A DNA stretch of 64,000 nt from Xanthomonas sp. NCPPB 1128 (GCF_001043115.1 NZ_LFME01000004.1:1-64000); one strand, 5' to 3'; positions 26,741 to 36,426 are shown, counted from the first letter of the stretch. Notes: generated by a model from the sequence alone, not told the origin. A program made the numbers and translations.

Positions 26741-28327
26741 TCACCCCAACCAATGCTGGCAGCTGTCGCCCGCCTGGCTGCCGCAACTTTCCTGCATCTT
26801 GTGCTGCAGCCGTGCGAGTACCGCGCTGCCATCGTGGCGCTTGCTCCAGGCCTGCAGGGTCTTGGCCAGGGTGTCGAAGCGCTGCCGGGTGCGCTGGTGA
26901 TAGCCGTCCGGCTGGCCGGCCAGTTCGCCGATCACCTGGCTGGCGGCCGCCTCGATCGCGGCCGTATTGTCCGGCTGTAGCCGGATCAGCCCATCGACGT
27001 AGAGCACGCCCCACTGCACGCGCGTGGCGGGGCCTTCGGCACTCTCGTAGGCTTTCTTCAGCCAGAACAGCGCCGTTTGCCTGTCGCCGCGCGCCTCTGC
27101 CAGGCTGGCCAGTTCCGGCATGTAGTAGTACGGCGTCTTGCTGCGCTGGAGCTCGGCCAGCAGCAGTTGTTCGGCGCCGGCGCTGTCGCCGGCGTCGTCG
27201 AGCAACGCGGCGGCGGTGCTGATCGTGGACTGGCGTTCGTAGTCGGTCCTGGCGGCCTGCTCGGCCCATTGCACGCGCTGCTGCACCTTGGCGACCACGG
27301 CGGGCGGCAGCGGCGGATGCGGGCCATCGCCGGTATCGGCCGGCTGGCCTTGCGCCAACCGTGCCAGAGCGATGTCCGCGGCGGCGGTGTCCAGGCGGTC
27401 GCTGATCGGCAGGCTGCTGTCGGCGTAGACCTGGTCCAGCGCATGGGTCAGCGCGCCCGACAGTGCGCTGCGCTCGGCGGCGTCGCTGGCCGCGGCCTGC
27501 ACCAGCTCGCGCGCCGCATAGGTCAGCGTGCTGCGATTGGCACGCACTTCGGCCGGGTCGGACAGCACGGCCTGCAAGAGGGCGCGCTCGGTCGCGCGGC
27601 GCTTGGCGTCCGTGGCGGCGGCCTTGGCTGGATCCTGGGCGGCCAGCGCCAGCAATGCGAAACGGCGCTGCAAGGCCGGCTGTGGCGCCGCGGCGGCCAG
27701 GCGCGCCAGCACGTCGTGCGCCTGACCCGGCTCGACCAACTGCGCCGCATCCACGGCCCAGCCGTATTCGCCGAGCAGGGTCCAGTCGTCGGCGCCGAGC
27801 GTGGCCGGCGCCTTCAGCGCCTGCTGCAGCAACTGCGCCGAGGTGGTGGTGCGGGTCGCGGCCACGCGCAGGGCCTCGGCCAGGCGCTGGGTGTCACTGT
27901 CGCCGGCCAGGCGGGTGATCTCGCTGCGGTCCGGGCGCAGCACGATGATGGTCGGATAGCCCTTGATGCCGAAGCGTTCGCCCCAGGCCTGCGCCCCTTC
28001 CGAATCGCCGTCCAGGTGTACCGCGACGAAGGCACGGGTGCGGGCGATGAACGCCGGATCCTTGAACAGCGTGGCCTTGAGCCGGTTGCACGGAGGGCAC
28101 CACGCGGCGCCCCAGTACAGCAGCACCGGCTTGTCGTGTTCGCGCGCTTCGGCGAAGGCATCGTCGACGTCGCCCTCGCGCCAGGCGATGCCGGCGCTGT
28201 CGGCGGCGGGTGCCGGTGTGGCGGCCTTGGGCGCGGCAGGCGCGGGCGGTTTCTGGCAGGCACTCAGCGCCAGGAGCGTGGCCAGGCTGGCGGAGATCGT
28301 CGCGGAACGGCGAAACATGCGGCTCAT
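26741..28327 (-). CDS. thioredoxin-domain lipoprotein with helical repeat C-terminus
   Basis: A 528-residue exported protein. It opens with a lipoprotein signal (lipobox L-S-A-C near residue 22) and an Ala/Pro linker, then a thioredoxin fold with the redox motif Trp76-Cys-Pro-Pro-Cys80 in YWGAAWCPPCNRLK. The remaining 370 or so residues are Ala-rich and helical, with TPR-like pairs near the end (PELASLAEARGDRQTALFWLKKAYE). The likely role is periplasmic disulfide reduction or repair with a protein-binding tail. The start at 28327 is chosen because it gives a proper signal; a GTG nine codons upstream is possible. Confidence 0.82.
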   Translation of the reverse strand: MSRMFRRSATISASLATLLALSACQKPPAPAAPKAATPAPAADSAGIAWREGDVDDAFAEAREHDKPVLLYWGAAWCPPCNRLKATLFKDPAFIARTRAFVAVHLDGDSEGAQAWGERFGIKGYPTIIVLRPDRSEITRLAGDSDTQRLAEALRVAATRTTTSAQLLQQALKAPATLGADDWTLLGEYGWAVDAAQLVEPGQAHDVLARLAAAAPQPALQRRFALLALAAQDPAKAAATDAKRRATERALLQAVLSDPAEVRANRSTLTYAARELVQAAASDAAERSALSGALTHALDQVYADSSLPISDRLDTAAADIALARLAQGQPADTGDGPHPPLPPAVVAKVQQRVQWAEQAARTDYERQSTISTAAALLDDAGDSAGAEQLLLAELQRSKTPYYYMPELASLAEARGDRQTALFWLKKAYESAEGPATRVQWGVLYVDGLIRLQPDNTAAIEAAASQVIGELAGQPDGYHQRTRQRFDTLAKTLQAWSKRHDGSAVLARLQHKMQESCGSQAGDSCQHWLG

Positions 28328-28511
28328 GGGGGCACCGGATGGGGAAGGAAGCACGGCACCGGCCGCGCCGGCCGTCCACTGTACGCAGCCCCCGCCGCGG
28401 TTGCATATGCCGGCTGGGCATCTGCATATGCCGCTCGTACCGGTGTTGCGGCGGTGCCGCCGCGGAACATCGGTTCGCCCGACGCACCGCGCGGCTGCCG
28501 CCCGCCGCTCG

Positions 28512-29501
28512 CTAGGGCCGTGCGTCTGCCTTCGCCGCGCGCGCGTAGCGTTGCGCGATCACGGCGCAGACGATCAGCTGGATCTGGTGGTAGATCATCA
28601 CCGGCAACACGATCGCGCCGAGACTGCCGCTGGCGAACAACACCTTGGCCATCGGCACGCCGGTGGCCAGGCTCTTCTTGGAGCCGCAGAATACGATCGG
28701 GATTTCGTCCTCGCGCGAAAAGCCCAGGCGCCGCGCGCCAAAGGTGATCAACGTCATCGCCAGCGCCAGCAGCACCGCGCCGACCGCGGCGACGCCGAGC
28801 AGTGCCGGCAGCGGCGTCTTGTGCCACAGGCCTTCGACCACCGCCGCGCTGAACGCGGTGTACACCACCAGCAGGATGGTGCTCTGGTCGGTGTAGCGCA
28901 GCACCGCGCGGCGGCGTTCGACCCAACCGCCGATCCAGCGCTGCAGCAGGTGGCCGGCGACGAAGGGCACCAGCAGTTGCAGCATGATCTTGCCCATCGC
29001 CTCCAACGGATTGGACATGGCGCTCTGCGCGTCGGCCAGCACGCCCATCAGCAGCGGCGTCAGGAACACCCCAAGCAGGCTCGACAGCGAGGCGCTGCAC
29101 ACCGCCGCCGGCACGTTGCCGCCGGCCATCGAGGTGAAGGCGATCGACGACTGCACCGTGGACGGCAGCGTGCACAGGAACAGCACGCCGATGTACAGGT
29201 CCGGGGTCAGCAGCCAGTGCGACAGCGGCTTGAACAGCAGGCCCAGCAGCGGGAACAGGACGAAGGTGGCGGCGAAGATGGTCAGGTGCAGGCGCCAGTG
29301 CAGCGCGCCTGCGACGATGGCCTCGCGCGAGAGCCGCGCGCCATGCAGGAAGAACAGCGCGGCGATCGCCAGATCGGTGACCACGTCCATCACCGACGCC
29401 GCGCGTCCCTGCACCGGCAGCAGCGAGGCCAGCAGCACCGTGCACAGCAGCGCCAGGGTGAACGGTTCGATGCGCAGGCGCGCAAGCCAGGACTTGATCA
29501 T
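28512..29501 (-). CDS. bile acid:sodium symporter family protein (SBF-like)
   Basis: A 329-residue inner-membrane transporter with about ten helices. It shows the SBF-like pattern: LAIAALFFLHGARLS in an early helix, TLPSTVQSSIAFTSMAGGN at the first crossover and FCGSKKSLATGVPMA at the second. Such proteins take up organic anions with sodium. The substrate is unknown. The ATG at 29501 gives the usual N-terminus; the longer frame adds 27 residues unlike the family. Confidence 0.88.
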   Translation of the reverse strand: MIKSWLARLRIEPFTLALLCTVLLASLLPVQGRAASVMDVVTDLAIAALFFLHGARLSREAIVAGALHWRLHLTIFAATFVLFPLLGLLFKPLSHWLLTPDLYIGVLFLCTLPSTVQSSIAFTSMAGGNVPAAVCSASLSSLLGVFLTPLLMGVLADAQSAMSNPLEAMGKIMLQLLVPFVAGHLLQRWIGGWVERRRAVLRYTDQSTILLVVYTAFSAAVVEGLWHKTPLPALLGVAAVGAVLLALAMTLITFGARRLGFSREDEIPIVFCGSKKSLATGVPMAKVLFASGSLGAIVLPVMIYHQIQLIVCAVIAQRYARAAKADARP

Positions 29502-29742
29502 CGGGAGAAGGTCGAGCGGGGGAGTGGTGCATTTTAGAAAGCATGGCGCCCGCACGCGAATCCGGACGCACGGCGTAGACAACTCGCAGACATGTTGCGG
29601 TGCCGGCCGTTTCGGTCGAATGCGTGGATCGGCGGCTTGCTAGATTGCGTTGGCCCGACCGAGTGGGGGAGCGCGTCGGGCACGTTGGCGCGCCGTACAT
29701 GCGCCAGCGCCTCCCGCTTCTCCAGGGATCAGGAGCACGCAC

Positions 29743-30939
29743 ATGCAATACGATCAATATCAGACCGTGTTTGCGCTATCGAGCTTGGCCAATTGGGTGG
29801 GGACGCGGACCGGAACCGGCCCAGCACTGCAGTCCGACTATCAGCGCATGTTGCTGGATACCCTGAAGTCGACGCCAGCGCAGCATAAGATCGGGACCTG
29901 GGAGCTGGTCTGGGGACCGCAGGTGTGGCAGGGGCAACACTCCGACCTTTCGGACAATGCAATGTTCGTCGCCAAGTGCGCGGATATGCCTGGCTTTTCG
30001 ACCGCTGTCTATGTGGTGGCGATCTGCGCCACCAATCCGAAGTCTCCCTACGACTGGTTGGTCGAGGATTTCGATGTCGCTTCGGTGGTCGACTTCGCCA
30101 CCTACGATCCATTGGCAAGTGCAATGCCGACAAGGGCATCCAAGCCGATCCCGCAGGATGCCGTGGTCATCTCGATGGGCACTGCGCTGGGCGTATGGCA
30201 TCTGCTCAATATGGTGAGTCCAGACACTGCCATGGCGCCAAAGACGACCTTGTGCAGCTTTCTGCAGAGCAACGCGAGCAACGATGCCACGGTGATCTTC
30301 GCCGGCCACAGCCTCGGTGGCGCGTTGTCGCCGACCACCGCGGCCTGGCTCAAGCAGGCAGGCAAGCTCGATGGATACAACGCGGTGTACTGCTATCCCA
30401 CCGCAGGGGCAACACCGGGTAACGCTGCGTTCGCCAGTCTCTACGCGCAGCTGTTACCGCCCACGCCGGCCAACGGTTACCAGGCATGGAACCGCGATAT
30501 GTGGAATACCCTGGACGCGGTGCCTCACGCGTGGGTCATTGCCATGCTTCGGCAGATCAAGACGCTCTACGACAACAAGCCCATCTCGGACGTCGATCTG
30601 GCGGTGAATGCGGCCATCGTGCAGGCATGGGCGTCGGGTGTGGCCTACACGCAGATTGCCAATCAGCCGCTGACGGGAACGCCCAGCGGTAGCCCGCCGA
30701 CCGACCTGAAGACTTTCCTGCAGCAGGTGGCGTTCCAGCACACGAAGGCTTACGAGCCGCTGATCGCGAACTGGCTGCAGCCGGTGTTTCCGCCCGGTGC
30801 CACGCCGCAGACGCTGCCGCTGGATGCAGATGCGCTGCTGGATGCGCTGGTCGCGCGTATCGAAGCCAAGGGGGCGGAGTGGGAGAAGCTGGAGGCGGAC
30901 GCAATAGCTGCGTTGGCGCGCGCAGAAACGTCGGTATAG
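29743..30939 (+). CDS. class 3 lipase family alpha/beta hydrolase
   Basis: A 398-residue protein with the lipase elbow GHSLGG containing nucleophile Ser190, preceded by VIFA as in class 3 lipases. The N-terminal half starts MQYDQYQTVFALSSLANWVG and has no signal peptide or membrane helix; the C-terminus is a Glu/Ala-rich helix. The ATG at 29743 follows AGGAG with good spacing. Base composition looks lower in GC and codon use less biased than in neighbouring genes, which hints at transfer. Substrate unknown: it could be an intracellular lipase or a protein secreted by a non-Sec route. Confidence 0.78.
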   Translation: MQYDQYQTVFALSSLANWVGTRTGTGPALQSDYQRMLLDTLKSTPAQHKIGTWELVWGPQVWQGQHSDLSDNAMFVAKCADMPGFSTAVYVVAICATNPKSPYDWLVEDFDVASVVDFATYDPLASAMPTRASKPIPQDAVVISMGTALGVWHLLNMVSPDTAMAPKTTLCSFLQSNASNDATVIFAGHSLGGALSPTTAAWLKQAGKLDGYNAVYCYPTAGATPGNAAFASLYAQLLPPTPANGYQAWNRDMWNTLDAVPHAWVIAMLRQIKTLYDNKPISDVDLAVNAAIVQAWASGVAYTQIANQPLTGTPSGSPPTDLKTFLQQVAFQHTKAYEPLIANWLQPVFPPGATPQTLPLDADALLDALVARIEAKGAEWEKLEADAIAALARAETSV

Positions 30940-31014
30940 TTCCGACGGGATGAGATCAGAGGTGGCGGTCCGGCATACGGATCGCCGCCATTTCGGACGT
31001 CCGTGCGCGTTGCG

Positions 31015-32757
31015 TCAATGCAGCCCCGCGCGCGCCTTCAACAGTTCCCGCAACTCGTACTTGTCGGTCTCGTCCAGGCCTTGCGCACGCTGCTTGGCCT
31101 GCAGTTCGTCCAGTCGCTGCTGAAGCGTCTGCTTTTCCAGCTGCACGACCACGTCGTGCAGTTCCTGACGCCAGCTGGCGGTCTCGCCGGCGATCTCCTG
31201 CACCGCCAGCTTCTGCAGCGCGGCCAGTTCCTCGCGCTCGTGGAAGTGTTCGAGCAGGGCGCCGGTGGTGATCTCCGGGCGCGCATGCACGATCTGCAGC
31301 AGTTCGATCATCAGTTCGATGCCGGGCAGGCGCAGGCCGGCGAACGGGTAGGGCGGCGGCAGGTCCAGCGCCAGCGACGGGGCCTGCAGCAGGCGCACGA
31401 TCGCCTCGCGGACCAGGCTGCGCTTGTGCGTCGGGCGTGGCGCGCGCGGTGCTGGCCGGCTTGCCGTTGCCGTGGCCGCCGCCGGTGCGGCGGCACCGAT
31501 GCCGGTGAGTTCGGCCAGGCGCTGGCGCATCAGGTCGCCGAAGGCGCCATCGGGAATCTGCGCCAGCATCGGCCGCGCGCGTTCGGCCAGTCGTGCCTTG
31601 CCGTCGAGCGTGCCGAGGTTGATCTCGCGCGAGAGTTCGTCGAAGAAAAATTGCGACAGCGGCGTGGCCTGGACCAGCCGCGCGTCGAAGGCCGCGGCGC
31701 CTTCCTTGCGCACGATGGTGTCCGGGTCCTCGCCGTCGGGCAGGAACAGGAAGAACGCCTGGCGTCCGTCCTTCATCCGCGGCAGCACCGATTCCAGCGC
31801 CTTCCAGCCGGCGCGACGGCCGGCGGCGTCGCCGTCGAAGCAGAAGAACACGTCCGGCGCATTGCGGAACAGCAGTTCGGCATGGTCCGGCGTGGTCGCG
31901 GGGCCCAGCGTCGCCACCGCCTGGGTGACGCCGAACTGGAACAGCGAGACCACGTCCATGTAGCCCTCGACCACGATCAGCCGCTCGATCTTCTGGTTGG
32001 CCTGGCGCACCTGCCACAGGCCGTACAGTTCGCGGCCCTTGTGGAACAGCGCGGTCTCCGGCGAGTTCAGGTACTTGGGGCCGTCGTCCTTGTCGAGCAC
32101 GCGGCCGCCGAAGGCGATGACCCGGCCGCGGCGGTCGAAGATCGGGAACATCACCCGGTCGCGGAACTTGTCGTAGACGTGGCCGCGGTCGTTCTTGGAG
32201 AACAGCCCGGCACGGTCCAGCAGCTTGAGCCGGCGCTCGTCGGTGCCCAGTGCGTCCTTGAGCGCGCCGTAGCCGTCCGGGGCGTAGCCGATCTGGAAGC
32301 GCGCGCGGTTCTCGGCGTCCACGCCGCGCCCGTCCAGGTAGGCGCGTGCCTTGTCGCTGCCATCGAACTGGCGCTGGAAGAACTTGGCTGCCGCTTCCAG
32401 TGCCGAGTACAGGTCGCGGTGATCGTCGCCGGCAGCCTGCGCCGCGCCGCGCTGTTGGGCGTCGCGCGGGATTTCCATGCCGGCGCGCTTGGCCAGCTCG
32501 TCGACCGCGTCGAGGAATTCGAGGCGGTCGTAGTTCATCAGGAAGCTGATCGCGGTGCCGTGCGCGCCGCAGCCGAAGCAGTGGTAGAACTGCTTGGTCG
32601 GCGACACCGTGAACGACGCCGAGCGCTCGTCGTGGAACGGGCAGCGCGCCGCGTATTCCTTGCCCTGGCGCTTCAGCGGCACGCGCGTGCCGATCACCTC
32701 GACGATGTCGGTGCGGGCGAGCAGGTCGTCGATGAATGCGTCGGGGATGCGGGCCAT
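31015..32757 (-). CDS. dnaG: DNA primase
   Basis: A 580-residue primase that makes RNA primers at the replication fork. The N-terminal zinc-binding domain has CPFHDE and CFGCGAHG. The catalytic core has KFRDRVMFPIFDRRGRVIAFGGR and the Toprim motifs VVEGYMD and DGDAAGRRA. The C-terminal third is the helicase-binding domain for DnaB. The start at 32757 matches the usual N-terminus MARIPDAFIDDLL; an ATG two codons upstream is also possible. It belongs to the conserved rpsU-dnaG neighbourhood, here with yqeY and yihY between. Confidence 0.96.
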   Translation of the reverse strand: MARIPDAFIDDLLARTDIVEVIGTRVPLKRQGKEYAARCPFHDERSASFTVSPTKQFYHCFGCGAHGTAISFLMNYDRLEFLDAVDELAKRAGMEIPRDAQQRGAAQAAGDDHRDLYSALEAAAKFFQRQFDGSDKARAYLDGRGVDAENRARFQIGYAPDGYGALKDALGTDERRLKLLDRAGLFSKNDRGHVYDKFRDRVMFPIFDRRGRVIAFGGRVLDKDDGPKYLNSPETALFHKGRELYGLWQVRQANQKIERLIVVEGYMDVVSLFQFGVTQAVATLGPATTPDHAELLFRNAPDVFFCFDGDAAGRRAGWKALESVLPRMKDGRQAFFLFLPDGEDPDTIVRKEGAAAFDARLVQATPLSQFFFDELSREINLGTLDGKARLAERARPMLAQIPDGAFGDLMRQRLAELTGIGAAAPAAATATASRPAPRAPRPTHKRSLVREAIVRLLQAPSLALDLPPPYPFAGLRLPGIELMIELLQIVHARPEITTGALLEHFHEREELAALQKLAVQEIAGETASWRQELHDVVVQLEKQTLQQRLDELQAKQRAQGLDETDKYELRELLKARAGLH

Positions 32758-32826
32758 CCGCATAGGATGCCACGCGCCTGTGCCGCCACGCTCGAGGCGC
32801 GGCCTGCGCGGTTCAGCGCCGTGCCA

Positions 32827-33741
32827 TCACGGCGTCGGCGGCGCCTGCGTGGCGCCGCGCGGGTCGATCCCGGCGGCGGTGAGTTTGCTGTGCGAGCGCA
32901 GGCGCTCGTCGATCACCGCGGTGATCAGCGCGCCGACGAAGAACACCACGGTCGCGTAGTAGATCCACACCAGCAGGATCACCAGCGCGCCCATCGAGCC
33001 GTAGGCGCTGCCGGGCGCGGCGGTGGCGATGTACAGGCCGATCGCATAGCGCCCGGCCACGAACAGGCAGGCGGTGATGGCGCCGCCGATGACCGCCTGG
33101 CGCCATTCCACCCGGCGGTCGGGCAGGTAGTGGTAGAGCACGGCGAAGGCCAGCACGTAGATCGCCAGGGTCGAGACGTAGCCGACCGCCGGCAGCAGCG
33201 AGGGCATGCGCGCGAACACCACCTGCAGCACGGTGGTCAGGATCATCGAGATCAGCAGCAGGAAGCCCAGCCCCAGCACCACGCCGAAGGAGAACACACG
33301 CTTCTTCAACCACGCCATGATGCCGTCCAGGCGCTGCTTGTCGGTGCGGAAGATCAGGTTCAGCGCGTTCTGCAACTGCGCGAACACGGCGGTGGCGCCG
33401 ACGAACAGCAGCAGAGTGCTCCACAGCCCGGCCAGCGAGCCGATGTTGGGCTGGTTCTTGGCGTTGTCGATCACCGTCTGCGCGACTTCGCGCGCGCCGT
33501 GCCCGGCCAGTTGCCCGATCTGTGCGATCAGCGCCTCCTGCGCTTGCGGGTACAGCGAGGCGGTGAGCCACAGCAGCAGCACCAGCAGCGGCGCCAGCGA
33601 CAGCAGCGCGTAGAACGACAGCGACGCCGCCTGGGTCATCACGTCGATCTCGACGAAGCGCCGCGCCAGCGCGGCCGGCAGGCTCTGCTGCAGGCGGTCG
33701 AGATGTTTGTGCAGGCGATCGGACGACAGGGGCAGGGACAT
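32827..33741 (-). CDS. YihY/BrkB family membrane protein
   Basis: A 304-residue inner-membrane protein with about six helices. Family features are the early AASLSFYALLSLAPLLVL helix, the central LWSTLLLFVGATAVFAQLQ segment and the AYGSMGALVILLVWIYYA helix near residue 245. No enzymatic or transport function is firmly established for the family. It is on the same strand as, and lies between, dnaG and yqeY. Confidence 0.9.
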   Translation of the reverse strand: MSLPLSSDRLHKHLDRLQQSLPAALARRFVEIDVMTQAASLSFYALLSLAPLLVLLLWLTASLYPQAQEALIAQIGQLAGHGAREVAQTVIDNAKNQPNIGSLAGLWSTLLLFVGATAVFAQLQNALNLIFRTDKQRLDGIMAWLKKRVFSFGVVLGLGFLLLISMILTTVLQVVFARMPSLLPAVGYVSTLAIYVLAFAVLYHYLPDRRVEWRQAVIGGAITACLFVAGRYAIGLYIATAAPGSAYGSMGALVILLVWIYYATVVFFVGALITAVIDERLRSHSKLTAAGIDPRGATQAPPTP

Positions 33742-33874
33742 GGGCGCGGGACCTTCGGCGCGCGGCGTCGCAACGCCGGTCCCGCACTGCGCGCTGAAGG
33801 AAGGGCGCGGGCTTGCCGGGCGTTGTAGCAGCCCGGCATCGAAAGGCGGGTGAAGCCCGCCGCCCGCCAGTCCG

Positions 33875-34321
33875 TCAGCCGGCCAACTGCTGCTTGACCA
33901 GCACCGAGACCTGGCCCATGTCGGCCTTGCCGGCCAGCATCGGCTTGAGCACGGCCATCAGCTTGCCCATGTCGGCCGGGCTGGCGGCGCCGGTCTGCGC
34001 CTTCGCCGCCTGGATCGCGGCGACGATCTCGGCCTCGCCCATCTTGCTCGGCAGGTAGCGCTCGATCACCACGATCTCCTCGCGCTCCACCTGGGCCAGG
34101 TCGTCGCGGCCGGCGGCCTCGTACTGGGTCACCGAGTCCTTGCGCTGCTTGACCATCTTGTCCATCACCGCGATCACCGCGGCGTCGTCCATCTCCACGC
34201 GCTCGTCCACTTCCTTCTGCTTGATCGCGGCGTTGATCAGCCGGATCACGCCCAGGCTGTGCTTGTCGCCGGACTTCATCGCGGCCTTCATGTCGTCGGT
34301 GAGCTGCTGCTTGAGGGTCAT
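33875..34321 (-). CDS. GatB/YqeY domain-containing protein
   Basis: A 148-residue cytoplasmic helical protein of the YqeY family, related to the tail domain of the GatB amidotransferase subunit. Conserved segments are LGVIRLINAAIKQKEVD and REEIVVIERYLPSKMGEAEI, and GKLMAVLKPMLAGKADM near the end. The ATG at 34321 follows GGAG. A role in tRNA-related quality control is assumed from the domain, not shown. It lies between rpsU and yihY on the same strand. Confidence 0.92.
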   Translation of the reverse strand: MTLKQQLTDDMKAAMKSGDKHSLGVIRLINAAIKQKEVDERVEMDDAAVIAVMDKMVKQRKDSVTQYEAAGRDDLAQVEREEIVVIERYLPSKMGEAEIVAAIQAAKAQTGAASPADMGKLMAVLKPMLAGKADMGQVSVLVKQQLAG

Positions 34322-34478
34322 GAGGGGCTCCACAGGGATAGAGAAAAGGGGAAGGGCATTCTAGGTAGGCGCGCTGGCGCTGGCCGTTGTGGCCGAGACG
34401 GCACGGGAGCGCCGAGAGAACAGGGACGGGACCAAGACCCTGCGCGAGGCAGCGTGCAGGGTCAAAACAGCGGACGCA

Positions 34479-34512
34479 CAAAAAGCCGGCGACGCTTGCG
34501 CGTGCCGGCTTC
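34479..34512 (-). terminator. terminator downstream of rpsU
   Basis: Read on the minus strand, AAGCCGGCACGCGC and GCGTCGCCGGCTT form a stem with mismatches, followed by TTTTGTG. It lies about 60 bases after the rpsU stop codon and probably ends or attenuates the rpsU transcript before yqeY and dnaG. Confidence 0.8.
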
Positions 34513-34571
34513 GTGGGCTTACCGTAGCGGATGCCGAAACCGGCACACCCCGCTACCGCAGGCCGCGATCC

Positions 34572-34787
34572 TCAGTACAGACGCTGGCGCTTGGTGACGT
34601 CGCGCGAGGTGCGACGCAGCTGGCGCTTCACCGCGGCAGCGGCCTTGCGCTTGCGTTCCTGGGTCGGCTTTTCGTAGAACTCGCGCTTGCGGGTTTCGGC
34701 CAGCACGCCGGCCTTTTCGCAGGTGCGCTTGAAGCGACGGAGCGCAAACTCGAAGGGCTCGTTCTCGCGGACTTTAACGCTGGGCAT
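34572..34787 (-). CDS. rpsU: 30S ribosomal protein S21
   Basis: A 71-residue basic protein, [20 protein letters not shown] at the N-terminus and an Arg/Lys-rich C-terminal helix ending KRQRLY, as in S21. It assists initiation of translation on the small subunit. The start at 34787 has GGAG at proper distance. A strong promoter lies about 50 bases upstream and a terminator downstream. Confidence 0.97.
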   Translation of the reverse strand: MPSVKVRENEPFEFALRRFKRTCEKAGVLAETRKREFYEKPTQERKRKAAAAVKRQLRRTSRDVTKRQRLY

Positions 34788-34836
34788 GGAATCTCCGGGA
34801 CACAATGGTGACCGGGTCACGCCCGGCGAGCCGCAC

Positions 34837-34864
34837 ATTATAGCGACAGTTTCCGCGGCTGCAA
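34837..34864 (-). promoter_or_regulatory. sigma-70 promoter of rpsU
   Basis: On the minus strand TTGCAG (34864-34859) and a perfect TATAAT (34842-34837) are separated by 16 bases. It directs transcription towards rpsU and probably on through yqeY, yihY and dnaG. It lies in the 122-bp gap before the divergent tsaD. Confidence 0.8.
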
Positions 34865-34909
34865 GCACCCCGTTTGGCCTGCCGCCGATTCGGCCGCACA
34901 ATGCAGCGT

Positions 34910-35995
34910 ATGAACGTTCTCGGCATCGAATCCAGTTGCGACGAAACCGGCGTCGCCGTCTACGACACCAGCCGCTCCGGGGCGGCCGCGCTGCGCGCCC
35001 ACGCGCTGTACAGCCAGATCGCCCTGCACGCCGAGTACGGCGGGGTGGTGCCGGAGCTGGCCAGCCGCGACCACGTGCGCAAGCTGCTGCCGCTGATCCG
35101 CCAGACCCTGTCCGAGGCCGGCCTGCGGGTGCGCGACCTGGACGGGGTGGCCTACACCGCCGGCCCGGGCCTGGTCGGCGCGCTGCTGGTCGGCGCCGGC
35201 GTGGCCCGCGCCCTGGCCTGGGCGCTGGAGGTGCCGGCGATCGGCGTGCATCACATGGAGGGCCACCTGCTGGCGCCGCTGATGGAGGATCCGGACCCGG
35301 TGCACGGCGCGCCTGCGCCGCCGTTCGTGGCGCTGCTGGTCTCCGGCGGCCACACCCAGTTGATCGCGGTGGAGGCCATCGGCCGCTATCGCCTGCTCGG
35401 CGAGACCCTGGACGACGCCGCCGGCGAGGCCTTCGACAAGACCGCCAAGCTGATGGGGCTGCCGTATCCGGGCGGCCCGCAGCTGGCGGCGCTGGCCACG
35501 CAGGGCACCTCGGGGCGGTTCCGCTTCGCCCGGCCGATGACCGACCGGCCCGGCCTGGACTTCAGCTTTTCCGGCCTCAAGACCCAGGTGCTGCTGGCCT
35601 GGCGCGACAGCGACCAGTCCGACGCGGTACGCGCCGATATCGCCCGCGGCTTCGAGGATGCGGTGGTGGACACACTGGCGATCAAGTGCGAGCGCGCGCT
35701 GGAGGCGGCCGGCAGCGACACCATCGTGGTGGCCGGCGGCGTCGGCGCCAACCTGCGCCTGCGCGCCAGGCTGCAGGCGATGGCGCAGGCCCGCGGCGGC
35801 TGTGCCTGCTTCCCGCGCCCGGCGCTGTGCACCGACAACGGCGCGATGATCGCCTTCGCCGGCGCCCTGCGCCTGCAGGCCGGGCTGCACGACGCCACGT
35901 CCGCGGTGCAGGTGACGCCGCGCTGGGATATGGCGGCGCTGCCGCCGCTTGCGGCGGCAGCGCGGGATTCGGGAGTGGGGATTGGGGATTCGTAA
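34910..35995 (+). CDS. tsaD: tRNA N6-adenosine threonylcarbamoyltransferase
   Basis: A 361-residue ASKHA-fold enzyme that, with TsaB and TsaE, transfers threonylcarbamoyl to A37 of ANN-decoding tRNAs. It starts [19 protein letters not shown], and the metal-binding HxxxH is His115-MEG-His119. SGGHTQL, the SFSGLKT segment and [11 protein letters not shown] complete the active site. The ATG at 34910 gives the normal start. The last ten or so residues (DSGVGIGDS) and the stop codon are supplied by a dispersed G-rich repeat, so the C-terminus differs from the family norm. Confidence 0.96.
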   Translation: MNVLGIESSCDETGVAVYDTSRSGAAALRAHALYSQIALHAEYGGVVPELASRDHVRKLLPLIRQTLSEAGLRVRDLDGVAYTAGPGLVGALLVGAGVARALAWALEVPAIGVHHMEGHLLAPLMEDPDPVHGAPAPPFVALLVSGGHTQLIAVEAIGRYRLLGETLDDAAGEAFDKTAKLMGLPYPGGPQLAALATQGTSGRFRFARPMTDRPGLDFSFSGLKTQVLLAWRDSDQSDAVRADIARGFEDAVVDTLAIKCERALEAAGSDTIVVAGGVGANLRLRARLQAMAQARGGCACFPRPALCTDNGAMIAFAGALRLQAGLHDATSAVQVTPRWDMAALPPLAAAARDSGVGIGDS

Positions 35996-36065
35996 CGCGG
36001 CTCCGCTGCTGCCTCTGCTTTTGCCTTTGCTCTTACCATTCCCGAATCCCCATTCCCCAATCCCG
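35964..36065. repeat. inverted G-rich repeat between tsaD and folB
   Basis: The left arm (35964-35992) contains GGGATTCGGGAGTGGGGATT and ends GATTCG. The right arm (36038-36065) is an inverted relative, ATTCCCGAATCCCCATTCCC and on to CAATCCCG. The left arm has four G-runs with loops of 3-4 bases, fitting a G-quadruplex rule on the coding strand. The arms can pair to a long imperfect hairpin that spans the tsaD stop codon and ends 7 bases before the folB start. The spacer is pyrimidine-rich. Confidence 0.75.
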
Positions 36066-36072
36066 GCTCCTC

Positions 36073-36426
36073 ATGGATAAAGTCTTCATCGAAGGTCTGG
36101 AAATCGACGCGCTGATCGGCATCTACGATTGGGAGCGGCGGATCCGGCAGACGCTGCGCTTCGATCTGGAAATGGGCTTCGACAACCGCAAGCCCGCGGC
36201 CAGCGACGACATCGCCGATACGCTCAACTACAAGGCGGTGAGCAAGCGCCTGGTGGAGCTGGTCGAGCAGTCCGGCTACGGGCTGGTCGAGACGCTGGCC
36301 GAGCGGTGCGCGGCGGCGGTGCTGGACGAGTTCGACGTGCAGTGGTTGCGGCTGAAGCTGAGCAAGCCGGGCGCGGTGCGCGGGGCGCAGGCGGTGGGGG
36401 TCATCATCGAGCGCCGCCGCGCATGA
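36073..36426 (+). CDS. folB: dihydroneopterin aldolase
   Basis: A 117-residue folate-pathway enzyme that cleaves dihydroneopterin to 6-hydroxymethyl-dihydropterin and glycolaldehyde. It starts MDKVFIEGLEIDALIGIYDWE, with the catalytic-region Glu and the later YGLVETLAERCAAAVL and KLSKPGAV (catalytic Lys) segments. Length is typical. No clear ribosome-binding site precedes the ATG, which follows the repeat closely; the stop codon overlaps the start of the channel gene (ATGA). Confidence 0.93.
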   Translation: MDKVFIEGLEIDALIGIYDWERRIRQTLRFDLEMGFDNRKPAASDDIADTLNYKAVSKRLVELVEQSGYGLVETLAERCAAAVLDEFDVQWLRLKLSKPGAVRGAQAVGVIIERRRA

